Below are positions 29,831-36,010 of a stretch of 36,010 nt of DNA, one piece after another (within the stretch, counting starts at the first letter, position 1; the number at the start of each line of letters is the position of its first letter). The notes below the pieces were generated by a model that searched no databases, had not been told where the DNA came from, and saw nothing but the letters and a program-made list of their open reading frames with translations. The translations under genes and the position numbers were made by a program. The stretch is from Deltaproteobacteria bacterium (GTDB lineage: Bacteria; Desulfobacterota; Dissulfuribacteria; Dissulfuribacterales; QOAL01), in contig JALWNK010000061.1 of NCBI GenBank assembly GCA_026995935.1, forward strand, positions 1-36,010. Direction: 5' to 3'.

Positions 29831-30163
29831 CTATCAAATCACCCCTTGGAGACCTGTGAAAAACAACTCCTTGGTTCAATGGCAGCGTAATGGTTACAAA
29901 GATATGCGCATGCAGTCTTCAAAAACCGCGCTTTTTTTGCTCCCTGGCCCTGATCCTTCAAGAAGCTTGTTTTTCATAGGCCTCTTTTAAGTGAAAATTA
30001 GGCAGAAATTACGACCCCTTATCTACCCCTCTATATGATGAGGATAGCAGGGATTTGTATTTTTTCAACAATGAGTATGATAACTTATGGAAAAATTCAG
30101 TATGGTTTGCTGGCAGGATAGAGGGAAGGGTTTAGGGGCGGTTAAACCGCCCCCATGGTCAAA
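29831..30163. other. Non-coding stretch between cytochrome c7 and the SBP gene
   Basis: I see no gene in these 333 bases. The stretch should hold the promoter of the substrate-binding protein and kinase pair (minus strand) and the transcription end of the cytochrome gene, including the GC-rich hairpin at 30135-30153. No clear -35/-10 pair for the SBP gene could be picked out. Confidence 0.6.
30135..30153 (-). terminator. GC-rich stem-loop after cytochrome c7
   Basis: GGGGCGGTT (30135-30143) and AACCGCCCC (30145-30153) form a perfect 9-bp inverted repeat with one unpaired base, effectively a 7-bp stem with a 5-base loop. It begins 10 bases past the cytochrome stop codon. It is not followed by a proper T tract on the minus strand, so it may pause or stabilise the RNA end rather than be a textbook intrinsic terminator. 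Confidence 0.6.
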
Positions 30164-30499
30164 TTATTTTTTCTTATGACATGTTGAACAGGACTTACCC
30201 TTTGGAACCTTCTTTTCCACATGGCATGGCCAGCAGAACTTCTTGTGGAAGTCGTTGCTCATGCCCTTTGTCTTTTCGATCTTGACGTTAAGGGGGCCAC
30301 CTTTGTCAGATGCATGACAGTCTGTACACTTGAGTTTTTCCTGGTGCATCTTGTGGGGGAAAATCACTGCAGGCTTTTTGCCTGTTACAGAGAATTTTTC
30401 CTTGAGGTTGATGGTTTCAGGGGCATTTGAGGCCATGGCCGCTGCCGATACCCCTGCCATTATTCCTGCTGCCATTAGACAAACGAGCTTCTTTTTCAT
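30164..30499 (-). CDS. Triheme cytochrome c7 (PpcA-like, cytochrome c3 family)
   Basis: A periplasmic multiheme cytochrome of 111 residues. After a signal peptide (about 1-23) come three CxxCH heme-binding motifs: C58-C61-H62, C89-C92-H93 and C104-C107-H108. Exactly three further histidines remain (H49, H52, H85), fitting three bis-histidine hemes, and 'FPHKMHQ' is the typical c3/c7 segment. Tetraheme c3 would have a fourth motif, so c7 of the PpcA type fits better. Such proteins move electrons across the periplasm in metal- and sulfur-reducing bacteria. The ATG at 30499 is preferred over an upstream start because a perfect AGGAGG sits 7 bases before it. Confidence 0.92.
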   Translation of the reverse strand: MKKKLVCLMAAGIMAGVSAAAMASNAPETINLKEKFSVTGKKPAVIFPHKMHQEKLKCTDCHASDKGGPLNVKIEKTKGMSNDFHKKFCWPCHVEKKVPKGKSCSTCHKKK

Positions 30500-30506
30500 A
30501 CATATT

Positions 30507-30512
30507 CCTCCT
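30507..30512 (-). promoter_or_regulatory. Strong Shine-Dalgarno of the cytochrome gene
   Basis: AGGAGG with 7-base spacing to the ATG at 30499. It is the strongest ribosome binding site that I saw in the window and decides the start, removing 13 residues from the longest reading frame. It suggests high expression. Confidence 0.85.
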
Positions 30513-30554
30513 TTCTTTTTTTGCAGCACGAAAACCATTGGAAAACGATCGCAA

Positions 30555-30588
30555 ATTACATGCCTTTAGTTTATTTCTAACATGTAAT
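30555..30588. promoter_or_regulatory. Inverted repeat in the cytochrome c7/recN gap
   Basis: ATTACATG (30555-30562) and CATGTAAT (30581-30588) are exact reverse complements separated by 18 bases, in the divergent gap. On the minus strand the left-hand copy reads CATGTAAT, which contains the -10-like TGTAAT about 60 bases from the cytochrome start. The layout is that of an operator pair for a dimeric or looped regulator. Confidence 0.45.
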
Positions 30589-30605
30589 GCCTTGATCAAA
30601 CAGTG

Positions 30606-30633
30606 TTGACTCCAGGGCTCCTTGGTATATCTT
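30606..30633 (+). promoter_or_regulatory. Candidate recN promoter
   Basis: TTGACT (30606-30611) and TATCTT (30628-30633) are spaced by 16 bases, about 33 bases before the recN start. A 9-base palindrome AACAGTGTT (30599-30607) overlaps the -35 element. It is not a recognisable LexA box. Tentative. Confidence 0.35.
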
Positions 30634-30666
30634 TTGATTTTAACCCTTAAAAACACGGCCTTGTAG

Positions 30667-32334
30667 ATGCTGAAAGAGCTCATTATAGAAAATTTTGTTT
30701 TGATTGATCGCGCCGAGGTGTTCTTTGCGCCAGAATTCACAGTTGTGACAGGAGATACAGGTGCAGGGAAAAGCCTATTGATAAAGGCGCTATCCATGTT
30801 AATGGGTGCACGGGGTGATAGCAGGGTTGTGGGAAAAAGCGGAAGAATGGCCACCATTCAGGCGGTTTTTGACGCGGGGGATAGTGTCAGGGAAATTCTT
30901 GATGAGCAGGGTATAGAGTGCGAAGGGGAGCTCGTTTTAAGACGGGTCATCTCCCGTGATGGAAAAAACAGGGTCTTTATAAATGGGGTCATCACCACGC
31001 TTTCTGATCTAAGGCATATTTCCTCGGAGCTTTTAAGCCTTGCCGGCCAGCATGAGTTTCAAAGGCTTTTAAGCGTGGACATTCACCGCAGATGGCTTGA
31101 TGAGTTTGCTGGGATAGAGACGGAAAATTTCTCCTTGCTACTCAAGGAATTCAGGAGGCTGAAAGAGGAGCTTAACGCCCTTTTTGAAAAACAGGCCAGA
31201 CTCAAGGCCCGCAGGGAAGAGTTCCTTGATGATGCAAGGATAATAGACGAGATAGATCCTGAGCCTGAAGAAGAAGACAGGCTCATGGAGGAAAGAAGAC
31301 TTCTAAGGCAGACAGAGAAGGTGAGGGGCCTTGCCCAGGAGCTTTTTCAGAGGCTTTACGGGGAAAGGGGAAACGTCCTTGAGGGGCTATCTTCTTGCAG
31401 CAGGCTTATTGAGAGGCTTTCCTCCATTGATCCTGGCCTTCAAAGGCTTTGTTCGCAGATGGATTCAATAATTGTTGAGGCAGACGATGTTGCCTCATCC
31501 ATAAGAGACTACCTCTACAATCTTCCCATGGACGATAGCCGGTTGCGTCAGGTGGAAGAGCGTCTCTTTGAGTTAAAAAGGCTAAGGAAGCGTTTTGGTC
31601 CATCCCTTGAAGACGTCCTTGAGTACCGCGGCCGGATTAAAGAGGAGCTTGCCGGCATGGACAGCCTTGAGGAGAAGATAGAGGAGAAAAAGGGGCTCCT
31701 CAAGGAAAAGGGGCGGGCCCTCCTTAAAGAGGCAAAAGGGATAAGCAAAAGGCGAAGGGAGGCAGCCCGCCTTTTCCAGGAGGCGGTTCAACACCAGCTT
31801 AGGGACCTCAATCTTAAAAGGGCCAGGTTCCAGGTGGAGGTAACCAGCCCTTCAGAGCCATCAGTGGAGGATATAGGTGCAACGGGCTTGGACAAGGTGA
31901 GCTTTCTTTTTTGTGCCAATCCTGGCCAGGAACTTAAGCCCCTTACAGAGGTGGCCTCAGGAGGCGAGCTTTCAAGGATTCTCCTGGCAATCAAGGTGGT
32001 GATGGGCAAGGGCCGGGGAAGTGAAACCCTGATATTTGACGAGATTGACTCTGGCCTTGGGGGAGAGGTTGCCGAGAAGGTGGGGCGCAAGCTAAGGGCC
32101 ATATCAGATACCTGTCAGGTGATTGCAATAAGCCACTTTCCACAGATAGCGGCCCTGGCCCACAGCCACGTGGTCGTTAAAAAGGAGCAGGGCCAGTCAG
32201 ATACCGTAACCCGGGTCTTTCAGGTTGAGGGCAAGGAGAGGGTTGAAGAGATAGCGAGGATGTTGGGTGGAGAAAGCGGAAAGGCAAGAGAATATGCAAA
32301 GGAGCTGCTTGGTCCTGTTTTCAGGGGGGCTTGA
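30667..32334 (+). CDS. recN: DNA repair protein RecN
   Basis: RecN is an SMC-like ATPase that acts early at DNA double-strand breaks. The 555-residue product has an N-terminal Walker A 'GDTGAGKS' (29-36), a coiled-coil middle rich in charged residues (about 150-365), the ABC signature 'ASGGELSRILLAIK' and Walker B 'LIFDEIDSGLGGEVA'. The length is normal. The N-terminus 'MLKELIIENFVLID' is characteristic. No clear LexA box is seen upstream. Its last 41 bases overlap the next gene. Confidence 0.96.
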   Translation: MLKELIIENFVLIDRAEVFFAPEFTVVTGDTGAGKSLLIKALSMLMGARGDSRVVGKSGRMATIQAVFDAGDSVREILDEQGIECEGELVLRRVISRDGKNRVFINGVITTLSDLRHISSELLSLAGQHEFQRLLSVDIHRRWLDEFAGIETENFSLLLKEFRRLKEELNALFEKQARLKARREEFLDDARIIDEIDPEPEEEDRLMEERRLLRQTEKVRGLAQELFQRLYGERGNVLEGLSSCSRLIERLSSIDPGLQRLCSQMDSIIVEADDVASSIRDYLYNLPMDDSRLRQVEERLFELKRLRKRFGPSLEDVLEYRGRIKEELAGMDSLEEKIEEKKGLLKEKGRALLKEAKGISKRRREAARLFQEAVQHQLRDLNLKRARFQVEVTSPSEPSVEDIGATGLDKVSFLFCANPGQELKPLTEVASGGELSRILLAIKVVMGKGRGSETLIFDEIDSGLGGEVAEKVGRKLRAISDTCQVIAISHFPQIAALAHSHVVVKKEQGQSDTVTRVFQVEGKERVEEIARMLGGESGKAREYAKELLGPVFRGA

Positions 32335-33301
32335 TAGCATACTTGCCTGCAAGGTCCTCCAGGAGCAGGGAATCGACGTTATAGGAATAAAGTTCATCAC
32401 GCCCTTTTTTTCCTACCAACTAAGGGATGAACAAGAGGCCCAAAGATACAGGGAGCAGGTCTTACAAAAATACGGGATAAGGCTCGAGATAGCGGATATC
32501 ACAGAGGAATACCTTAAGATGGTTACCAGGCCTTCCCACGGCTACGGCCGTTACCTCAACCCGTGTATCGACTGCAAGATTCTAATGGTGAAAAAGGCCA
32601 TCTCCCTCATGGAAAGTTACGGTGCCTCCTTTATTGCAACTGGAGAGGTGCTTGGACAAAGGCCCATGTCCCAAAGAAGAGACACCCTGAGGATAATAGA
32701 ACGGGACAGCGGGGCTGAGGGTCTGCTTTTAAGGCCTCTTAGTGCACAGTCTTTAAAGGAGACCATTCCTGAGACTCAAGGGGTTGTGGATCGCTTGCGC
32801 CTTCCGGCAATCACAGGCCGCTCCAGAAAGGAGCAGATTCGTCTTGCCGAAAGGTTCGGCATAAAGGACTATCCTGCACCTGCAGGGGGTTGCGTCCTGG
32901 CCGATCCCATCCTTTCAAAACGGTTCAGGAGGGTATTTGAGAGGTGGCCAGATTTTACTGCAAAGGAGTGTGTCCTTGCCCAGACAGGCCGCCATTTTCT
33001 CCTTCCAGGTGGCTCATGGCTGGTGGTTGGAAGAAACAAGGCGGAAAACGCCGTCCTTGAGGGGCTTTTGGAAAAAGGGGACGTTGTTCTTAAGGCAAGG
33101 GAGTGCGCAGGCCCCCTTTGCATCCTTAGAAGAATGGGAGCCAGAGAGGATGTAAAACTTTCTGCTGCCATCTGTGCCAGGTACGCCAAAAAGAAGGAAC
33201 TGCCAATAACCATTGGGGTGGCCCGGGTCATGGGACAGGAGGAAACCGTAGAGGTAATGGAAATCCCTGCGGATGAGGAGATACAGGGGATGATGTTTTA
33301 G
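32294..33301 (+). CDS. PP-loop ATP pyrophosphatase, tRNA-thiolase-like
   Basis: A 335-residue protein with the PP-loop 'LFSGGLDS' (residues 8-15) of ATP pyrophosphatases that adenylate a substrate before sulfur transfer (ThiI/MnmA superfamily). A cysteine pair 'NPCIDCK' and a later cysteine in 'PAPAGGCVLADP' are placed as in thiolases that use a persulfide or an iron-sulfur cluster. The last 140 residues resemble the RNA-binding NFACT-R-type domain known from this family. tRNA thiolation is therefore likely, but the base modified is not known. I chose the ATG at 32294 ('MQRSCLVLFSGG') over one at 32267; either lies inside recN (41 or 68 bases of overlap). Confidence 0.8.
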   Translation: MQRSCLVLFSGGLDSILACKVLQEQGIDVIGIKFITPFFSYQLRDEQEAQRYREQVLQKYGIRLEIADITEEYLKMVTRPSHGYGRYLNPCIDCKILMVKKAISLMESYGASFIATGEVLGQRPMSQRRDTLRIIERDSGAEGLLLRPLSAQSLKETIPETQGVVDRLRLPAITGRSRKEQIRLAERFGIKDYPAPAGGCVLADPILSKRFRRVFERWPDFTAKECVLAQTGRHFLLPGGSWLVVGRNKAENAVLEGLLEKGDVVLKARECAGPLCILRRMGAREDVKLSAAICARYAKKKELPITIGVARVMGQEETVEVMEIPADEEIQGMMF

Positions 33302-33340
33302 TGCACCTTCAGGCAAAAAGTTTCCAAAGGGCACCATATT

Positions 33341-33390
33341 ACAGGACTTTCTTGACATTAAAGCCTTCAAAAGGCATCCTACAGTCCTGT
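33341..33390 (+). promoter_or_regulatory. Nested inverted repeats upstream of ppiD
   Basis: Outer arms ACAGGACT (33341-33348) and AGTCCTGT (33383-33390) are exact reverse complements. Inside them lies a second perfect hairpin, GCCTT-CAA-AAGGC (33363-33375), and a consensus -35 hexamer TTGACA (33352-33357) without a good -10. The structure ends about 40 bases before the ppiD start. It could be an operator, a structured leader or a read-through regulator after the PP-loop gene. Confidence 0.45.
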
Positions 33391-33431
33391 TTCAAGGTCC
33401 AATACTTTAGAGAGGAGAGACATCTAGGAAA

Positions 33432-35324
33432 ATGCTTGAGATAATCAGAAAGAACGCCGCTTCCTGGCTCATGAAATTCATTCTCGGGGCCATTGTGGTG
33501 GTATTCATCTTTTGGGGTGTTGGCACCTTCAGGTCCCAGAGGCTTGATGTGATGGCAAAGGTAAACGGGGAGAAGATCCTGGTAGAGGACTTCCAGAAGG
33601 CGTACAATCTCACGGTGGAGCGCCTAAGGCGAATGTACGGCGGAACCCTTCCAGATGCCCTCTTTAAGCAGATGAACGTCAAAGAGCAGGTGCTCAACCA
33701 GCTCATAGACCAGGCCCTTATAAGGCAGGAGGCAAAGAGGCTGGGGATTTCTGTCACAGACAAGGAGATACAACAGGTCATTCTTAACATTCCCGCCTTT
33801 AAACAAAACGGCATGTTTGACGTAAGGCTTTACCAGATGGCCCTTAGAAACGCGGGGCTCAAACCTGCAGACTTTGAACAGCAGCTCCGCCAGGAGATGA
33901 TAACCAGAAAACTCCAGACTGTAATGGCTGCCGGGCTTCACTGCCCAGACTTCGAGGCCCTTTCCTACTTTAAATACAAGAATGCGGAAATAGACGTGGA
34001 TTTTGTCAAGGTGAACAGTTCAGACTGCATCTCTTCTGTAAACGCCACGGAAAAAGAGCTTAAGAGCTGGTTCGAATCCCACAAGGAGCAGTTTCGTACC
34101 GATCCGCAGATAAGGCTCAAGTATCTGCTCTTTTCAAAGAAGAAGTTTGAGGCCTCTGCAAACGTCACTGACCAGGAAATAAGGAACTACTACCAGGAAC
34201 ACAAGGAAGAGTTCCGCGTTCCTGAGAAGAGGCGGGCAAGGCACATCCTCCTCAAGGTCCCCCAGGACGCCAACGAGACAGTGGTTGAGGCGAAAAAGAA
34301 GGAGCTTCTGGACATAAAGAAGCAGATAGAAAAGGGTAAGTCCTTTTCTGCACTTGCAAAGAAGTATTCCGAGGACAAGGCCTCAGGGAAAAAGGGCGGC
34401 GACCTCGGCTTTTTCAGCAGGGGCATGATGGTAAAGCCCTTTGAGGAAAAGGTCTTTTCCATGAAAAAGGGCGAGGTAAGCGGGCCAGTGAGGACGAGAT
34501 TCGGCTGGCACCTCATAAAGCTTGAGGATATCCGTCCTGAGCGGACAAAACCCCTTAAAGAAGTACGCTCACTTATAGCAAAGAGGCTTAAGGAGAAGAA
34601 GGTAAAGAAGATGGTCTGGGATGCGGCCAACAAGGCCTACGATACCATCATAGAGATGGGAGGCCTTGAAGGCTATGCCAAGACGGCAGGCATGAAACTC
34701 AAGGAGACAGGCCTTTTTTCAAGGAAGAGGCCAGCCCCTGTCCTTGGGTACAACCCAAGCGTGCTGGACATGGTCTTTTCCCTTGACAAGGGGGAGTTAA
34801 GCTCCCTTCTTGAGGTGCCCGAGGGAGTGATGATAGCAGAGCTTGTTGAGAAAAGGCCTCCATACATTCCAAAGTTTGAAAAGGTCAAATCCCAGGTGGA
34901 CAGGGCCTTTACCCAGGAGAAGGCAAGGGAGCTTTGTCTTAAGAGGGCAAAGGATATACTCGGGTTTTCAAAAAAAGAGGGCCTGAATGCTGCGGCAAAA
35001 AAGTATGGTTTAAAGGTGGAGGATACGGGCCTTTTCAAAAGAACCGATCCGTCAGCCGGAGGTAAGCTTCCGGGCCCGGTGGTAAAGGGCGCTCTCAGCC
35101 TTTCAGAGAAAAAACCCTTTCCAGATGACGTTTATGAAAGCGGAGGCACCTTTTACGTCATTCACCTAAAGGCCTTTAAGGAAAGCGCAGACCCTGAAAG
35201 GTTCAAGGAAGAGAAAAAGTCCATAAAGGCAGAGATAAGAAAAAGGAAGATGGAGACGGCATTTTCTGGCTGGCTTAAGCATGAAAGGGAGAAGGCGAAG
35301 ATAGAGATAGTAAGAAAGCCTTAA
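33432..35324 (+). CDS. ppiD: PpiD-like periplasmic peptidyl-prolyl isomerase/chaperone
   Basis: A 630-residue membrane-anchored foldase. A single helix (about 13-30, 'MKFILGAIVVVFIFWGVG') anchors it in the inner membrane, followed by SurA-type chaperone helices ('VNGEKILVEDFQKAYN' and beyond) and one parvulin domain (about 263-362; 'RARHILLKV', 'KKGGDLGFFSRG', 'FGWHLIKLED'). The C-terminal 260 residues contain a second, degenerate parvulin-like region. The size and layout match PpiD (623 residues in E. coli), which helps exported proteins leave the Sec translocon. It follows the PP-loop gene by 130 bases with a structured gap, and the PHP gene starts 7 bases after it. Confidence 0.9.
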   Translation: MLEIIRKNAASWLMKFILGAIVVVFIFWGVGTFRSQRLDVMAKVNGEKILVEDFQKAYNLTVERLRRMYGGTLPDALFKQMNVKEQVLNQLIDQALIRQEAKRLGISVTDKEIQQVILNIPAFKQNGMFDVRLYQMALRNAGLKPADFEQQLRQEMITRKLQTVMAAGLHCPDFEALSYFKYKNAEIDVDFVKVNSSDCISSVNATEKELKSWFESHKEQFRTDPQIRLKYLLFSKKKFEASANVTDQEIRNYYQEHKEEFRVPEKRRARHILLKVPQDANETVVEAKKKELLDIKKQIEKGKSFSALAKKYSEDKASGKKGGDLGFFSRGMMVKPFEEKVFSMKKGEVSGPVRTRFGWHLIKLEDIRPERTKPLKEVRSLIAKRLKEKKVKKMVWDAANKAYDTIIEMGGLEGYAKTAGMKLKETGLFSRKRPAPVLGYNPSVLDMVFSLDKGELSSLLEVPEGVMIAELVEKRPPYIPKFEKVKSQVDRAFTQEKARELCLKRAKDILGFSKKEGLNAAAKKYGLKVEDTGLFKRTDPSAGGKLPGPVVKGALSLSEKKPFPDDVYESGGTFYVIHLKAFKESADPERFKEEKKSIKAEIRKRKMETAFSGWLKHEREKAKIEIVRKP

Positions 35325-35331
35325 GAGTTTG

Positions 35332-36010
35332 ATGAAGACCTGCGACCTTCATACCCACACCACTGCCTCTGACGGCTCTGACACGCCAAAGGAGCTCATT
35401 TTAAAGGCAGTGGAAGTAGGCCTTTCAGCCATTGCCGTAACCGATCATGACACCACCAAAGGCCTGCCAGAGGCAGAGGAGACCGCAAAAGAGACGTCCA
35501 TCGAGTTCATTCCAGGCGTTGAGCTAAGCGTAAACTTTACAAAGGGCAACATGCACATGCTCGGCTACCTCATGGACGTTTCAAATGGGCGCTTCAGGGA
35601 GGTGCTAGAGCGGGTCCAGGCGGCAAGGGCAGAGCGCAACCCCAAGATCCTTGCCCTCCTTGAAGGCCTCGGCATGCCTGTTTCCATGAAAGAGCTTGAG
35701 GAGCTGTCCCAGGGAGGGCAGATAGGAAGACCCCACATCGCCAGGGCCATGGTGAAAAAGGGTTATGTAAAGTCGGTGAGCGAGGCCTTTGAAAAATTCC
35801 TTAAAAGGGGGGCAAAGGCCTATGCCCCAAAGTCCATCCTTTCACCCGACGAGGCCATAGAGGTGATAAGGGGCGCAGGCGGCGTCCCCGTTCTTGCCCA
35901 TCCCTTTTCTCTTCTCACAAGGGATGAGGCAGAGCTCTTTTCCATTGTCTCCGGCCTTGCGGACTCAGGGCTCATGGGAATGGAGTGCTACTACAGCGAG
36001 CATGATGAGG
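35332..36010 (+). CDS. PHP-domain phosphoesterase (RNase AM/YciV-like), 3' end outside window
   Basis: The frame opens at ATG 35332 and runs off the end of the window (226 codons seen). The start 'CDLHTHTTASDGSDTP' carries the HxH metal-binding motif, and 'AVTDHDTTKGLPEAEE', 'FIPGVELS' and 'PVLAHPFSLLT' are further PHP metal-site segments. The pattern matches the YciV/TrpH type, whose members act as 3',5'-nucleotide bisphosphate phosphatases and as 5'-3' exonucleases that trim rRNA (RNase AM). It follows ppiD by 7 bases, so it is probably in the same operon. The missing part should hold about 50-60 more residues. Confidence 0.9.
   Translation, partial: MKTCDLHTHTTASDGSDTPKELILKAVEVGLSAIAVTDHDTTKGLPEAEETAKETSIEFIPGVELSVNFTKGNMHMLGYLMDVSNGRFREVLERVQAARAERNPKILALLEGLGMPVSMKELEELSQGGQIGRPHIARAMVKKGYVKSVSEAFEKFLKRGAKAYAPKSILSPDEAIEVIRGAGGVPVLAHPFSLLTRDEAELFSIVSGLADSGLMGMECYYSEHDE

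Noticed and set aside
34066-34084. tRNA T-loop-like sequence GGTTCGAATCCCAC
   Set aside because: It lies inside the ppiD parvulin/chaperone coding frame, the flanking bases do not form a T stem, and no acceptor or anticodon arm is present.

Overview
The window looks like a chromosomal segment of a Gram-negative, anaerobic, probably thermophilic bacterium of the Desulfobacterota (former Deltaproteobacteria). The visible support is an outer-membrane biogenesis gene (lptC), a periplasmic PpiD-type foldase, a DUF4390-ntrY-ntrX block, a triheme c7-type cytochrome, YedF, and codon use rich in AGG/AGA arginine, ATA isoleucine and AAG/AAA lysine. The genus cannot be fixed from sequence reading alone. 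Almost all of the DNA is tightly packed housekeeping genes; only the first 0.9 kb looks accessory.

Layout. 1-930: the 3' part of a DUF4143-type ATPase, then gene-poor DNA with IS21-like terminal repeats. 931-3310: lptC (minus strand) diverges from yedF and a REC-GGDEF response regulator. 3307-5973 (minus): radical SAM protein, inositol-monophosphatase-family protein and NUDIX hydrolase, one likely operon. 6034-9486 (plus): VKOR-thioredoxin protein, panC, panD and rimO, partly overlapping. 9526-13397 (minus): small Cys-rich DUF6485 protein, gyrB and dnaN. 13603-16013 (plus): MidA-type methyltransferase, HAD phosphatase and plsY. 15988-21239 (minus): polyprenyl diphosphate synthase, DUF4390, ntrY and ntrX. 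21483-25918 (plus): mutS and an AMIN/amidase_3 cell-wall amidase. 25919-29830 (minus): ABC-type substrate-binding protein directly abutting a hybrid histidine kinase. 30164-30499 (minus): triheme cytochrome c7. 30667-36010 (plus): recN, a PP-loop tRNA-thiolase-like protein, a PpiD-like foldase and the 5' part of a PHP-domain phosphoesterase.

Genes that plausibly work together: panC and panD make pantothenate precursors for CoA; plsY and the polyprenyl synthase feed lipid and quinone or undecaprenyl metabolism; the amidase, PpiD and LptC serve the envelope; MutS, RecN, GyrB and DnaN serve DNA replication and repair; NtrY/NtrX, the SBP-kinase pair and the GGDEF regulator are three separate signalling units. 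I see no CRISPR array, rRNA, tRNA, prophage or intact transposase.

I did not find a clear new multi-gene system. The best leads are a probable homopolymer frameshift at the start of DUF4390, two intergenic inverted-repeat structures (in the cytochrome/recN gap and upstream of ppiD), an orphan lptC at an insertion-like junction, and a dnaN-gyrB locus without dnaA or recF.
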